DNA of 64,000 bases from Phoebastria nigripes (GCA_035582835.1 JAYKAV010003266.1:3799421-3863420); one strand, 5' to 3'; counted from the stretch's first letter, positions 1-12,432 are shown. Notes: a model not told the origin generated them from the letters alone. Made by a program: numbers and translations.

Positions 1-3000
1 CAACTTCAACCTCAGGATATGCAGAACATTAAAGCTGAGGTAAAGATGTTCCCAGTCATTCCCTTAGGTCCAGGATGACCAGACTCCTGATACCTTTCAC
101 CCTGCTTTTGAAAGGAAGAAACTCCACCATTCCTCTCTCTAAAGCAGAAACCAAAGGAAGAGGAGGAGAACAGGTTATCTCCTAAAACCTCCCAGACTGG
201 GCATTGGAAGCAACACAACTCAAAGTAGTAGTCAGTGATTCGCTGATATTCCTCCCTTAGATTTTAAGCCAAGTCAAGCAGGAAAGCTTTTGCCAAGAAG
301 GCAAGGTAAAAGCTAAGAAATAAAAACACCATGGAGTCAAGCTGTCCTGATCATGGCAGAAAGGCTCTCTCACTTTTAGCNAAGTGAAAATAAAGGGTTA
401 CTTCTTGCTGCAGGCATTTATGTACAAAGGGGTTGTTGATTTTGTTCTGCTTGCTTTTTGCTGCTCCCAAATGTTTGATATTTGACACGGCACAGTTTAG
501 GCAGGGCTGTGGTATAGGCCATTGACATGTGCTGGCATCAGAAGTACATTCTCTTTTACAGGCCCTGGAGCATGAGCTGAACTCCAAAAGGATCAAGCAT
601 TGGGTAGGAGTCTGAAGCTGCTTACTATGTCCAGGATGGAGATGGCTGCATTTAGATGTAATTTGCCAGGAAGGAGTAGATAAGATTGCTCTGATCTTCA
701 TGATAAAATGCTCATCAAGTATATAGAGCTTTGAGCAAAACCAGGCAGTTGTTAGGAGAACCTGCTGAACTGCTGTCAGGATGTAACATCTATCATTGGA
801 GTGAATAATCTGGTGTGACTGCTTTGTCTCATGTTTTGCCAGTGTAAAAACCAGGGTTTGCTCCACAGCAAAAAAGTGCCCAATAGAAAGGAAAGGTTTG
901 GAAACCATAAACACATTAGAGATGGTTCAAAATCTCCTTTTCCTAGCAGATTAATAAGGGACATATGCCAAGGCCACACACAATTTAGGCCTGCTTCACC
1001 CAAAGCCACTTGAATAAAACTAGGCATATGGCAGAGACTGCACACACGTAACACAGACCCAGGGAAATTAATTTTCTATCTTTAAACTGACTACTCAAGC
1101 CCATTTTCCCCTGCAATAAATACTTACTATGCTGGTAAGGAAAGGTGGAAGAGACAGAAAGTGAGCCTAAATTATTTGTTAGAGATATAAGCAGGTGACT
1201 TAAACATCTGAGGTAGCCAAAAAGCATAGATTTATCAGTACCCTGCCAAGGCACTGGGATGCTCTTCTATAGGGGATGCGATTCCTGGGCATATCAACAA
1301 AATGCCTAATGTCTTAATAGGCATCCTGACATGTTGCAAGGTTAGGCTAGTTTTTGGACAGATGTCTTTAATAGCTCCTCTTTCACTCTAAGATAGTCAT
1401 GTCTTATGTAGGTTATACAGCTCTGGAGAAATGAACTGAACAAAATTTAGCCTTTATCCTGGTTATTTTTCTATAGCAAGAATGAAGCATTCTGTTTCTA
1501 TTTGAAAGTGCAAAAACTGTCCTGTTAATCTCAGATCTCTATTTGTGATTAAACAAAGAGCAGCAACTAAGCTTTCTGGCTTACAAGCACATTTCTGCTT
1601 GAAATGTTACCAGAAGACTGCTAGAAAAGCACTCCATCTACACGGTTGGGCAGAGCAAGCAACATTGACACCTACTGTTGGATATTTTAATTGCTGATAG
1701 TACCCACCACTGACTACAAGATTCTTGTAAAGCATGAGGAAGATGATCTCCTTAGTTAAAACTACATGTTAATACTTTTATTTTGCTTTTATTTTGCCTC
1801 CTGCAGTGCTTTCAAGGGGCATTTAATTGCAAATCGAGAAGCTGCATGTGCAGGGAAACTTCTTCCTTTAACTCAATTTCTTCCTTCATTTAATTCATGG
1901 AATTAGATGATTCTTTGGGAGTGAGAGTTTTTTATGAGGCTAGCTGATAAAAATGAAAGAGCTGAAAACTAATGCTGCTAGTATCAGACAAGGCTGTACT
2001 GTATGCTAAGTGAGAGAGCGCATACTGATTTCTCAGGAGATTCAACCCTTCTAGCTCATAAGGAAATGAGGTTCCCATACAGACCTCTCGGAGCGTATCA
2101 GAAAGCACTGCCCAGCCAAGTATAGAGCATGGGTTTGAAAGAAAGAGTTTATCACATTTTACCATAGTGCCAGATCATCTTTAACACCCTTAAAGTGCTT
2201 CACACTAAAAAGTTAATCATTGTGATTTCCTTCATGCACAGCTGTTTTTTTCCAGCCCATTAAAGAGAATTTAAGTGTAGGATGAAATGACTCTCCCAAG
2301 AGATGAAGGAAAAATTTAGCAAGCTGGCAGAAAGAGCTTACCTCTATGTCTTCCCTCCAAACATTACCCTTTTCCTCTTCAGAAACTTTCAGCAAACTAG
2401 CTTCGACGGACTTTCCACAATTCTGAATAGCTTCCTATTGTTCATATTAACAATTTGTGAAAAGAGATGAGAGAAAAAGGCTCTAGAGCTAGAAAAGTAA
2501 CCACCATTAAAGAAAAAAGGTCTGACAACATAGAAGATAGCAATGCTCATACTTGCTCCTATGGCAATCTATATTACTCCAAGAAATATTGCTTCTCCGT
2601 GCTACTCCCAACATAGGCTATACATATATACATATATGCAGACATATCTGGGGTGAATTCCCATAGGAAAATTCCCAAGGAATTTCCAAGAACACCACTC
2701 CACACTAAGGAGGACCATTCTGGCAACAGATTGTCTCCGTGGCGGTAATAAGTTGTCTGCCTGCAGTGAGGAACATCAGATCAGCAGCCCAAAACAGGCA
2801 TAGCTCTCCCCAGGTTTTTATGGGCAAAATCACATAGCTGCTCACATCCAAAAAGTAAATCTAGAATGCATTTATACGAGCTCAACAGCATCTTTGCGTT
2901 GCCAATGTGATAGGAAGCAGCCTCGCTTCACATGGAAATCCAAAGCCAGATGTTGCATATACCTTGCCAAGGGGGCATCTACGTAGTATATGTCTCTGCA

Positions 3001-4640
3001 TTGCTAACATGAACCTTGGCTGTCGTAACGCTGCCATCAGCACAAATTCTTTTATTGGCTGTCGGCTCCAATCTCCCTGTACCAGGAGACCAACACCCGT
3101 ACCTCTGCATCCAGATAAGGGTTAGAATAGGGCTTTCCAAAACACACAGCGCCATTGCATTGGCCCTTACGTTTCTCCCCAGTTTAGCCTTCCACAGTGA
3201 CCTGCCTAATCTCCATAGCAAGGGCAGGGAGAACAAAACAACCTCTCTAAAGCAGTGGCTCATGTACACTGAGGCTGGCAAGGCCAGGATGGCTAAGGTC
3301 TTTGGGGAAAACAGCAGTTTTTAGAGAGTTTGCTGAGAGTCAGTTGTCAGACACATCTCACAGAAGATGGGTGCAAGGCTGTGCAAGCACCATGCCTGAC
3401 TCTGACAAACCTCTTTCATCATTCACTGTATTTCATCCACTCCATACACAAAATCTAGAAGTCTAATGAACTTTAACAGCAGGTCAGTGGCTTCAGTGCC
3501 AGCATGTGATACAGGCAACTTTGAGGGCATTGTCCAGGCTCCCATTCAACCAAGTTGGGGTGACCTACTAGGAATTCACCTTTACATCATCTTATCAGGA
3601 ATTAAAGAACAACTCAGTGCAGAGCAACTGGTCATGTGCACACTCTGTCTTACTCCACCATTTGCAGTAGGCCTGACTGCGCAGACAGAATCTTCTTGAG
3701 TTAAAAATGTCATTTTCAGCACCTCTAACTTCCTTTTAAAAAATTCCATTCAGATATGCTTAGAAGAAAGACATTGAAAACAACAAAATGATCAAGCTCA
3801 TATATAATAAAAGAGATTCGGGTAATTTCTCCCTATGGAGCATCACAGAAAGCTAAGACAAGACATGAATGCTTGGCAACACAGAGGTCTCTCAGTTTGG
3901 GAAACAGCTGATCAAAAAGAGGAGGGAATAAGTGTGGGAGGAAATGCAACCTGCATGATGCTCTGTCCCTGGGGTCTCTCTCATAGAGCTTGACCTCCAA
4001 GAAATAATGCTTCTCCCTGAAGAAAATTATCTTCGCAAGTGGGAGGATGACTTGGCAGAAGCTGAGTTGGTTTTCCTTTACTGGGAACTATGATGGGACA
4101 CCAGGAAACTCTCTCCACTTCTGTGAAGTGACAACAAGCTCAGATGGTGCAAGAGACAGCTCGGTTCACAAAGCCTCCTGGATCCCGACAGACAGTTTGC
4201 CTAGAGCAAGTGAACCCAGTTCCTGTGTCTTCCAAAAAGCCCATTGCTGTGAGCCTAAGCCCTACTCAGTCCTGCCTCACTGACTGCCCCAGCCAAGGAG
4301 ACAAAACCCTTGTAAACCACGTTTGGTTTGGCAGTGCCTACCACCTCCGGGCAGACACAATGACAGCGCAAGGTGAACACTTCAGCCGTCTATCACTGTG
4401 TAAATGCCAGTGTTGACACAAAGCCTGATGCTGTAAACAAAATTTCTAACAATAAAAGCCATCTAATCTTGTTCTTCAACTATTCTTGCAACACCACGAC
4501 ATAGCACAGCCTGATAACAGTGGTGTGACCAGCTGGAGTGTTAAGGCCCATTGTAATGGTATCATTTTTTTGTGGTACTGATCTTTACCAACTTTTGTAA
4601 TGTTTCTGTATCTGCATCAAGACTTGCATGAAATGAGAGG
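1..4640. other. Upstream flank of CHIA, no recognisable gene
   Basis: Both strands were read for family-like protein segments with splice sites and none was recognised. Open frames here are short, AT-rich and without domain-like composition. A small TA/CATA-rich patch lies near 2620-2640. The last part (about 4047-4456) is listed separately because an open frame is followed by a poly(A) signal. Whether a neighbouring gene's UTR reaches in here cannot be told from sequence alone. Confidence 0.5.
4144..4456 (+). other. Unassigned open frame followed by AATAAA
   Basis: A 90-codon open frame (4144-4416) with several cysteines near its end is followed 35 bases later by AATAAA at 4451-4456, about 190 bases before the CHIA TATA box. 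The arrangement resembles the 3' end of an upstream same-strand transcript, but I recognise no family and the cysteine spacing does not fit the chitin-binding domain seen in CHIA. It may be chance. Confidence 0.12.
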
Positions 4641-4644
4641 CGCG

Positions 4645-4651
4645 TATAAAA
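4645..4651 (+). promoter_or_regulatory. TATA box of CHIA
   Basis: TATAAAA lies 45 bases before the CHIA start codon. A TSS about 30 bases downstream would fall near 4675 and leave a 5' UTR of only about 15 bases. A strong TATA box without a CpG island fits a tissue-restricted secreted enzyme gene, in contrast to the CpG-island promoters of TAF8 and CCND3 in the same window. Confidence 0.7.
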
Positions 4652-4689
4652 GTGGGAAACAGTCTGCACCAGATCAGTCCTGGTCAAAG

Positions 4690-7600
4690 ATGGCCAAGCT
4701 CACTTTGCTTACCGGTAAGTCCTGCTTCAAAACTTAGTTTTCTAACTTTGTAAGTATTTGTGGCTTTTTCAATGTTATACTGGGTGGCTATACAGGAGAT
4801 TTTGGGGGATTAAAAATGCAGCACACCCTCTTCTGTCAAAGGAAAATATATAGCAGTTACTTTCAGGATGATTATACGTTGCACTACTTTTGGAGTTGAT
4901 TTCTTTTTCTTTAGATACACAAATTCCTGATTTAATTGCTTTATTAAATTGAAAAATTATCTTGGACCAAGAAAATGACACTCTGAGGAGGAAAACTGGT
5001 CATTCTGATAGAAAGGCTATTACTGTCTCCATAGCAGAGTATATTCCAAAAGGCTTCTGCTATTTCAGCCATGCTTATAGGCATCAAGATCACCTGTTGC
5101 CTAACCCTGGCTGAAAGAAGCAGCAGAACATTGAGTCGTTAATGATCATGAGCTCCTCTGTATGTCCCCTTCGATCAGAATGAATTGTGACCTGGGAGAC
5201 AGGTTATGTTGGGTTCAGACAGATCATCATGAAGAGGAGCAAAAATAGGCCCATTGATAGAAGCAATTTTATTGTCTGCGTTACAGGATATATACCAGAG
5301 AGTTTCTGCTAGTTCAGGCATTACCTTATTTCTCAGTTCTAAGACTAATCCCACACTTGTTTCTTTAAAGGTCTGGTCCTCCTGCTGAACGCCCAGATAG
5401 GTATGTGCTTTCTACTCCAAAAACAACTCTACCAAACCCTTCTCAGTTATGGCACATGCAGGCAACTGGAACAGATTTACTAGCTAATTCTTTTACAAGC
5501 TACGGGGGAGGAAGGGGAGGCAGGCAGGCACACAGCGATGGTGTCTCTGAAGACAAAAGGTTAACGAAGCATGGCATGCTCAATCTAAAGTGCAAATATG
5601 TTACTTTCTTTCACGCAAGCTTCCTCTTAGCAGCCCCTTCCTGCTCAGCTTGAATGAAGCATGAGCACAGCCACTAGCTTGGTCTTTGCAGAAGCTTTCA
5701 AAGGCAGGTCAAACAGGCGGCACAGCAAACACGCAAAGAGCCTTCCACCTTCCAGGCACTTCACCGGAGATCCCTTCTGCCTCTCTTCTTCCTTACTTGG
5801 CAGCAAAGGAGAGAGATTCAGTTCGGGGAAGAGACCCAGCACTCAGAACCACCCTGATTCATGATTTTAAAGGTGCAAGAGGCTCCTAGACCGACTAATC
5901 TACTGAAACAAAGCAGGAAGGAAAGCAATCCATTATTATCCTTAGAGAGCCAGTTCAGAGAGGGATAACCAACCCGACTTCACTTTCTCTGAACTCCTTA
6001 CCCTGCAAGGAAACACTGCCCAATCATTTCTGATTAGATCTGCCTCATGCACTTACTAACTCCTAAGTGCAGCCCAGGGCACTGTTCCCTTTCCTGTGTG
6101 ACTTGAAGGATGGTTATAGGAAGTAACTTGGCCTCATGCAGCTAGCTTCCTGGTCCTTCTGCATTTCAGAGACATGTGTTCTCTGCTCTTTTCTCTCCCA
6201 ACCGCATCTCCTCTATTTCTCTGCAGGCACTGCCTATGTGCTGTCATGCTACTTCACCAACTGGGCCCAATATAGGCCTGGCCTGGGAAAATTCATGCCT
6301 GACAACATCAACCCATACTTGTGTGACCATCTGATCTACGCCTTTGCTGGGATGTCCAACAATGAGATCACAACTTACGAATGGAACGATGAGACCCTTT
6401 ACAAATCCTTCAACAGCTTGAAGAACCAGTACGTACTGAGAGCAAAGGGCATCACTTGTTCTCCCTCTCAGGTCCTGCCCCATTACTCAGCATCTGTTCT
6501 CTGCACAATGGCAGCACAATCCACAGTTGAGGGATGCCAAGGAGAACACGCAGATAGTGACGGGGAGGGAAAGGGAGGGCAGGCAGGGCAGGCTGCCAGC
6601 ACCGGTCCTTTGAGGATGGTGACAGCAACTCAGTGCACTGCTGACTTGCTCTTTGGGTTTTACACCAAGAGATCACGGCCTGCTAAGGCAGACGCTTTCA
6701 AGAAAAGCAAGAGTACCGTGCTTTATGTTGGTCTGTTGTGTAATGTTAGAAATTGGTAAGACTAAACCATTCCTTGTAGTGAAATATGTTCCTGTTCCTC
6801 CCTTTGCAGGAATGGAAAACTGAAGACCCTCCTGGCGATCGGAGGATGGAATTTCGGGACAGCCAAGTAAGTTCAAACCATCTCCTTCCCATAACGGCAC
6901 CCTGGAAAGGGAGGAAGAGGGGGGAAGAGGCACCAACCAAACCCCAACTCTGTCCTGCTCTGCTTCCCTAGGTTCTCCACAATGGTTTCCACTCCCGAGA
7001 ACCGCCAGACCTTCATCAAGTCTGTCATCAAATTCCTGCGCCAGTATCAATTTGATGGGCTGGACCTTGACTGGGAATACCCTGGGTCCAGGGGCAGCCC
7101 ACCCCAGGACAAGACTCTCTTTACCGTCCTCGTTAAGGTAAGCTGAAACAAAAGGTTTTGGTCAAGCCCTCTGCTCTGCACAGCTCTGGCTGCAAAGCCG
7201 CAGCCCAGAGAGTCCATGATGAGAGCTGTTTCTTGCCATCCCTCAGGAAATGCTGGCAGCCTTTGAGGAGGAAGCCTCACAGGTCAACAAGCCCTGTCTC
7301 ATGCTCACTGCTGCTGTTGCTGCAGGACTTTCCACCATTCAGGCTGGCTACCAGATTGCTGAGCTTGGAAAGTTAGTAGCAAACCGTCTGGTATCATTTC
7401 TGTGACATAAGTGGGCTTCCTTCAAGCAGTTAAGGGAAACTCTGCCATTAGCTGGCAGAAACCAACCTCATTGCATGTGGGGTCCCTACTCTTTTGCATA
7501 AGGCAAGAATGCTATGAGAGTGGTGCTTGTTTGGTGGGAAAGGGGACACCTCAGAAAGTGAAGTGTAACAACAGGCTGCTCAAAGTCATTGGGGAACATC

Positions 7601-9386
7601 TCTCAGTTCCCAGAATACCAGTGCAATTCCTACTCTGCCTTGACCTCTGCCTCTCTCCACTGGCGGAGAGAATTGGCTCCAACACTTACAAGGCCAGCTT
7701 GAAACAAGTCTTGAAGAACCCAGATTTGCAGAAAGTGGGGACGTGGCCAGGGATGTGGTGGGGTAAACGGCCAGCACTAAAGGAACAATCAGGTCTGGGT
7801 GACTGAGCAGGCCAGGAGATAGACACAAGCAATGTTTTCCACAGGTACTTGGACTACTTCCATGTGATGACTTATGACTTCCACGGCTCCTGGGATGGGT
7901 GCACTGGGGAGAACAGCCCTCTGTACAAAGGCCCAGCTGACACTGGTGACCTCGTCTACTTCAATGTCGTAAGTATATTTTCTGAGACTGTGTCACAGAT
8001 GATTATCATGACACCGGCGATCAGAAGTTTAAGGAGTCATCCTCCTGCCTACAGATCCTGGCACAGACTTTAACTGTGGTGGTTTTTTTACAGGATTATG
8101 CTATGAACTATTGGAAGAGCAATGGTGCCCCAGCTGAGAAGCTCCTTGTTGGATTCCCAACCTATGGACATAACTTCAACCTCCAAAACCCATCTGACAC
8201 TGCTGTTGGGGCACCAACATCAGGACCTGGGCCAGCTGGACCTTACACAGAGCAGGCTGGATTCTTGGCTTACTATGAGGTATGTGTGCTCCTGCACACC
8301 TAGGCCACCAAGAACACAAACACCCTTCAAACTACCCAGCAAGGAATTTTTAACCCATGGACTCATGGAATATGCCAACTGCCCTTTTTTGAAGGACACT
8401 TGCTAACTTCTCCCTCTCTCCCCTTTTTTCCTAGATCTGCACGTTCCTGGACTCTGGAGCCACCCAGGCTTGGGATGCCCCCCAGGATGTGCCCTATGCC
8501 TACAAGGGCAATGAATGGGTTGGCTATGACAACATCAAGAGCTTCAACATCAAGGTATGGTGGGATGTGTGGCTGTGCTAATAATAAGGCAGGAGGTCTT
8601 CTGCAGTAGCAAGTCCCCAGACTAATTGGGATTTCTCCCCTGTTACTGAACAGGTTGACTGGCTGAAGAAGAACAATTTTGGAGGTGCTATGGTTTGGTC
8701 CCTTGGTATGGATGACTTCACTGGCACTTTCTGCAAGGAAGGCAAATACCCCCTGATTACCACCCTGAAGAACAGTCTTGGTCTGCAAAACGGTGGTGAG
8801 TAGCTTGAGTAGTGTGTGCTTCTTGAAGGTGACTCCCTAGCTCACTGCTGATGCAGGGCTTCAGAGACCCATGAACCTTTATCTCTGGAGCCTTGGTGGA
8901 TAAAGGCTTTCTGTGGAAGCCACAACTAGAGATTGCCCTGGAAAGATCCCTTCACTCTACATGCCCCGGGATAAAATAGGGAGATTGTAACTTGGACCTG
9001 GGTCCAGATGTTTCAAAGGCCTGGTGTAAGCCAGGCCAGACTTTGGGGGAACAGTTTAATAGCTGACCCCGCCACTAAAGGGCCTATGGAGGGAGAGGAG
9101 GGCTGACTGTCAACACAAAAATAAGCCCTTTCCTGCTTTTATTTCAGATGCTGTGCCTCCAACTCAACCGAGTCCTCCAGTCACTAGTGGAAGTGGAAGT
9201 GGAAGTGGAAGTGGGAGCAGCGGCTCTGGTGTTAGTGACTTCTGTGCTGGCAAGACCAACGGTGTCTATGCAGATCCAACCAACAAGAGCATGTTCTACA
9301 ACTGCATTAATGGCAAAACCTTTGTGCAGAGCTGCAGTAACGGTCTCGTCTTTGATACCAGCTGCTCCTGCTGCAACTGGCCATGA
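4690..9386 (+). CDS. CHIA: Acidic mammalian chitinase (GH18 plus chitin-binding domain), complete
   Basis: Secreted chitinase that cleaves beta-1,4 bonds of chitin in gut and airway. Exons: 4690-4714, 5371-5400, 6227-6428, 6810-6866, 6972-7137, 7247-7371, 7845-7968, 8094-8279, 8435-8554, 8654-8795, 9148-9386. All junctions are GT/AG with matching phase, giving 471 residues against 476 in human (recalled). Residues 1-21 are a signal peptide. The GH18 barrel follows, with the catalytic DxxDxDxE motif [11 protein letters not shown] at 132-142 (Glu140, bases 7075-7077), active-site Tyr212 and Asp213, and substrate tryptophans 31, 99 and 360. A Gly-Ser linker occupies about 406-420 and a six-cysteine CBM14 domain 424-471. 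Cysteines 26, 51, 307 and 372 are kept; positions 49 and 394 are Tyr and Ala, and extra Cys occur at 177 and 221. With both the catalytic Glu and CBM14 present, it reads as an active enzyme, not a chitinase-like lectin. Confidence 0.96.
9189..9212 (+). repeat. GGAAGT hexanucleotide repeat coding the CHIA linker
   Basis: Four perfect GGAAGT units encode Gly-Ser pairs in the hinge between the catalytic domain and the chitin-binding domain. The unit is a multiple of three, so copy changes would lengthen or shorten the linker without a frameshift. Confidence 0.85.
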
Positions 9387-9428
9387 AGATACCAATGCTA
9401 TTACAGCAAACAGACACCTCTGATCTAA

Positions 9429-9434
9429 AATAAA
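9429..9434 (+). other. CHIA poly(A) signal
   Basis: AATAAA lies 43 bases after the TGA stop, giving a very short 3' UTR. A TGTTTC/TTTTG-containing stretch downstream could be the GU-rich element. Confidence 0.75.
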
Positions 9435-9439
9435 ATGTT

Positions 9440-9880
9440 CTGCAAAAGCAACAATCATCACTGTTTCAACTCATCTCACTCTTAATATTTTGATGCTCCC
9501 TGATTCTCTCATGATACTCACACCTGTGCTCAGGGAAGGGCCTGAATCCACACGCTGAACTTAATTCCAGTATGGCATTTTCCAGGGGTTTCTTGCTGCC
9601 CTACCATGACAGCCAAACACAGGGAAGAAGACAGAGAGCAGACAACAGGGCAAATCAGGCTGTGTCACAACAGAGATCACAGAGAAGGGTCCTGACAGCA
9701 CAACCTATAGGCTGCTTCCCCTGAGACCTCTCCCCTACTGACTTACAGTGTGAAAACAGCAGCTCCTTGGAGTAGGAGCCAGCACAGCGCAATCCACAGG
9801 GACATTATTAATCCTCCTCTTTTCCCTGCACCCTTCAAACGCTGCTGTTGCCAGCATTCCCTCCAGCACCCCCTGCTCCG
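9440..9880. other. CHIA-PIFO intergenic spacer
   Basis: About 440 bases between the CHIA poly(A) signal and the presumed PIFO promoter. No coding exon, repeat family or CpG island was recognised. Same-strand genes this close leave little space for separate distal regulation. Confidence 0.5.
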
Positions 9881-9881
9881 T

Positions 9882-9893
9882 GTCTATAGCAAC
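9882..9893 (+). promoter_or_regulatory. Imperfect RFX X-box ahead of PIFO
   Basis: GTCTATAGCAAC contains one good RFX half-site (AGCAAC, consensus RGYAAC) and a degenerate left half. A second half-site-like GTTGCC lies at 9847-9852. RFX factors drive cilium genes, and PIFO is one. Position is 38 bases before the proposed start codon. The call is inference from a short motif. Confidence 0.35.
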
Positions 9894-9930
9894 TGGAGTA
9901 CACACACATCCTGACGTCTGGCAGGGCAGC

Positions 9931-12432
9931 ATGGCAGCAGAGTGGGAGCCGAGAGGTGAGCCGTGCGAGGTGTGCGCACCCGGGGGGGCTGTGGGCATGA
10001 GGGCTTTCCTTCTTGTGCAGCTCCCCGGTGGCATNGGGCTTCCCCCAGCAACCTTCCCCACAACCGGGCTGCTTGGCTACTCTTTGCTCAGGGGCAAAAG
10101 AAGCCTTTGTGGCGGGAGGGAACAAAGGGCAGACCCCTCACAAATATCCAGGGTCAGGGGAAATTCCCATCTGGGAGATAAGAGCAGCAGAAACTTAAGA
10201 AGGAAAAAAAGCAGCAAGTGGTCACCTCTGCAAGGGTTTATCACACCGTTGGCATTTCCCTCTCGTGGTCTCACAGATGTGCAGAAGCAGATCTCATTTG
10301 GGTCATGTCAAGAGCGGAAAATGTTCCCTCTCCACCATGCCCCAGACAGGCTGGGAATACAGCTGACAGCCATCAGGGGAGACCCTTCGCTTGGGCCAGG
10401 CTGTTACCTGAGTCAAGTGGTAAGTTGTTCAGTTTTCATGGTCAGAGCTTTTCCTTCACAGAAGACACACAATACAGGAGCAACAGGACCATGGCCAGCC
10501 GGACACAGAGTCCCCCACACCTGCCCTGCAAACCCATTGTACAAGGTCTCCACGTATACCTAGAAAAAGAAATTCCCCTCCCCTTCCAAATGTACCGGTC
10601 CTCAAAGCTCCAGCTGCNCTAGCGCTCTACATTAGTGAAAAATTAGAGGAATTAATAGGAATAACATCTGCTGCTCATGTACTTCTGCCCTTCCCCTGAT
10701 GCAAATGGTGTCTTAAAAATGTCAGTAAGACACTTCTGCTTTTGAATCGCAGAGAAGCAGCCTCAGATACTCTTTGGAAAACAAACCACTGAGCAAGAAA
10801 GGCTATGTGATAGGAGCGAGAACAGCCCAGCGTTTCATACCAGAGCCACAGGTAAGAAAAGCACACTTCAAAGTGGCAGAGCTGCAGCTTTGCAAGAATT
10901 TGTAGGCTGTTCCCAACATAGACTGTTTCGATCACATTTGCTAGGGCTGCCTCCAACTTAATATATACGGTAGCTACAGATCTCCTTACACATAGTCTAG
11001 TGGGAGGTGTTGAGCCTAGAGACCGATGACTGATCATATGAGCTCTGGCAACATCGACACATGCATTTGTGTATACACATTCCTTTGTATCACATTCACA
11101 CACATATAAATGTACATATTGAGGCAAAATCAGGGAGGGAGCTCAGCTATACTACCTGAACAAACACGCTATTGTTTTCTGGCCCAACTTCTCTAGAATA
11201 ACAATATATTAGGAGAGACATCACAGGACACACTGGGTAAGGAGTAGGGAGTGCATAATTTACTTGTTCTGATTTTTTTTTTGCGCTATCAGAGTAGCCA
11301 AAGCATGCATTGAACAGCAGGTCTGTAATGCCCAGCTGGCTGGTGATCAGAGCATGTAGGAATGGTTTGCAGAACAAAATCTTCCATATAGAAATTTTAT
11401 CTCTTGCAGACTGTGACTCCCAGCCCAGCAACATACCAGTCATTCTGGAAGAAAGAGAGAAAATGCCAGCCCGCCTATGCTCCGTTTTCCATTAAGACAC
11501 CACGATTTCCAGATAAGCCTTCAGATAAAGAATTTTTCCCTGGGTAATGTAACTCATTTTCTTACACTTTTAATAATAAGCAGGAGTACTAGCAGAGAGA
11601 AATACTAAGACACAAATGGGAGATAGGTAACTGAGTTCCCAGTAATGCTTTTTTATCTTCAAAAAGCTCCCCTGCTTTAGTCTTTAACTTAGCATGATGA
11701 CTAGAATACCACAGCATGCATTTCTCCCATGGATCGAGGTAGGGCTGGTAAATTCTGGTATTACAAACATCATACACCACCTCCAGAAATGAGGTATTTT
11801 GTGCCTGTTTTCTTTAGACCTGGAACTTACAAAGCAGACAAGCAATTACACAAAAAAATCACTTGGCCGATGAAGTTTGGGTCTCCAGACTGGTCTTTAG
11901 TGCCGATGCCAGCAAAGAGGATGCTAAAAATGGAGGTACAGAAGGTAAGGACAGGGATAAGGAGATGTTANTCCTGGCTCAGTGCTTCTAACAAAGGAAA
12001 TCGTATGATTACTTCAACGCATTTGTACTATGTTTCATCATCCTTTCCTCACTGGCCTGCTGGGTACATGGCTCTACTAGCCTGGGTCACAAGACACAAA
12101 GCGATTTTCTATCAGAAAACGCTGGTTTGCAAAAACAGTTACAGTCCTTCAAAAAGAAACTTCTATGAAGAAATTTGCTCTGGAAGTTTCCATCCACAAA
12201 GTGAGAGAACCACAGCACAGACTTCCCCGTGTAGCTCTCCTGAAAAGAAAACCCTTCTGATTTAAAACATAGGTTAAGGTTCTCGACACCATCTCACATC
12301 TTCCTGCGCTTTTCTGAAGCAATTGTCATTGCTAATATCTAACGGATAGTAGTTGTCTTTTAGCTGACCATAGACAGAGAATTCAGGAAACACCGGGACC
12401 GAGTGGCCTACCTGAGTCTATACTACAGCTGA
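9931..12432 (+). CDS. PIFO: Protein pitchfork (ciliary microtubule associated protein 3), complete
   Basis: Cilium protein linked to primary cilium disassembly and Aurora A in mammals (established knowledge). Exons: 9931-9955, 10277-10419, 10753-10851, 11410-11543, 11818-11944, 12364-12432; all GT/AG and in phase, 198 residues against about 191 in human. Recognised by human-like segments: FGSCQERKMFP and DPSLGPGCYLS (exon 2), KKGYVIGARTAQRF (exon 3), PAYAPFSIKTPRF (exon 4), WPMKFGSPDWSLVP (exon 5) and FRKHRDRVAYLSLYY at the end. GPGCY and GPGTY resemble the SHIPPO/STPGR repeats of axonemal proteins. The weakest part is exon 1, only eight codons plus one base: ATG at 9931 was chosen because it gives the correct phase and a GTGAGC donor. 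No membrane segment or signal peptide is seen. Confidence 0.92.

Noticed and set aside
351..914. A 187-codon - strand frame near the window start
   Set aside because: Unusual Cys/His/Gln-rich composition, no known domain and no splice or promoter signal; AT-rich chance frame.
9880..10563. A 227-codon + frame spanning PIFO exon 1 to intron 2
   Set aside because: Only 10277-10419 of it is PIFO coding. The rest is intron; proper GT/AG junctions and human-like protein order show the split.
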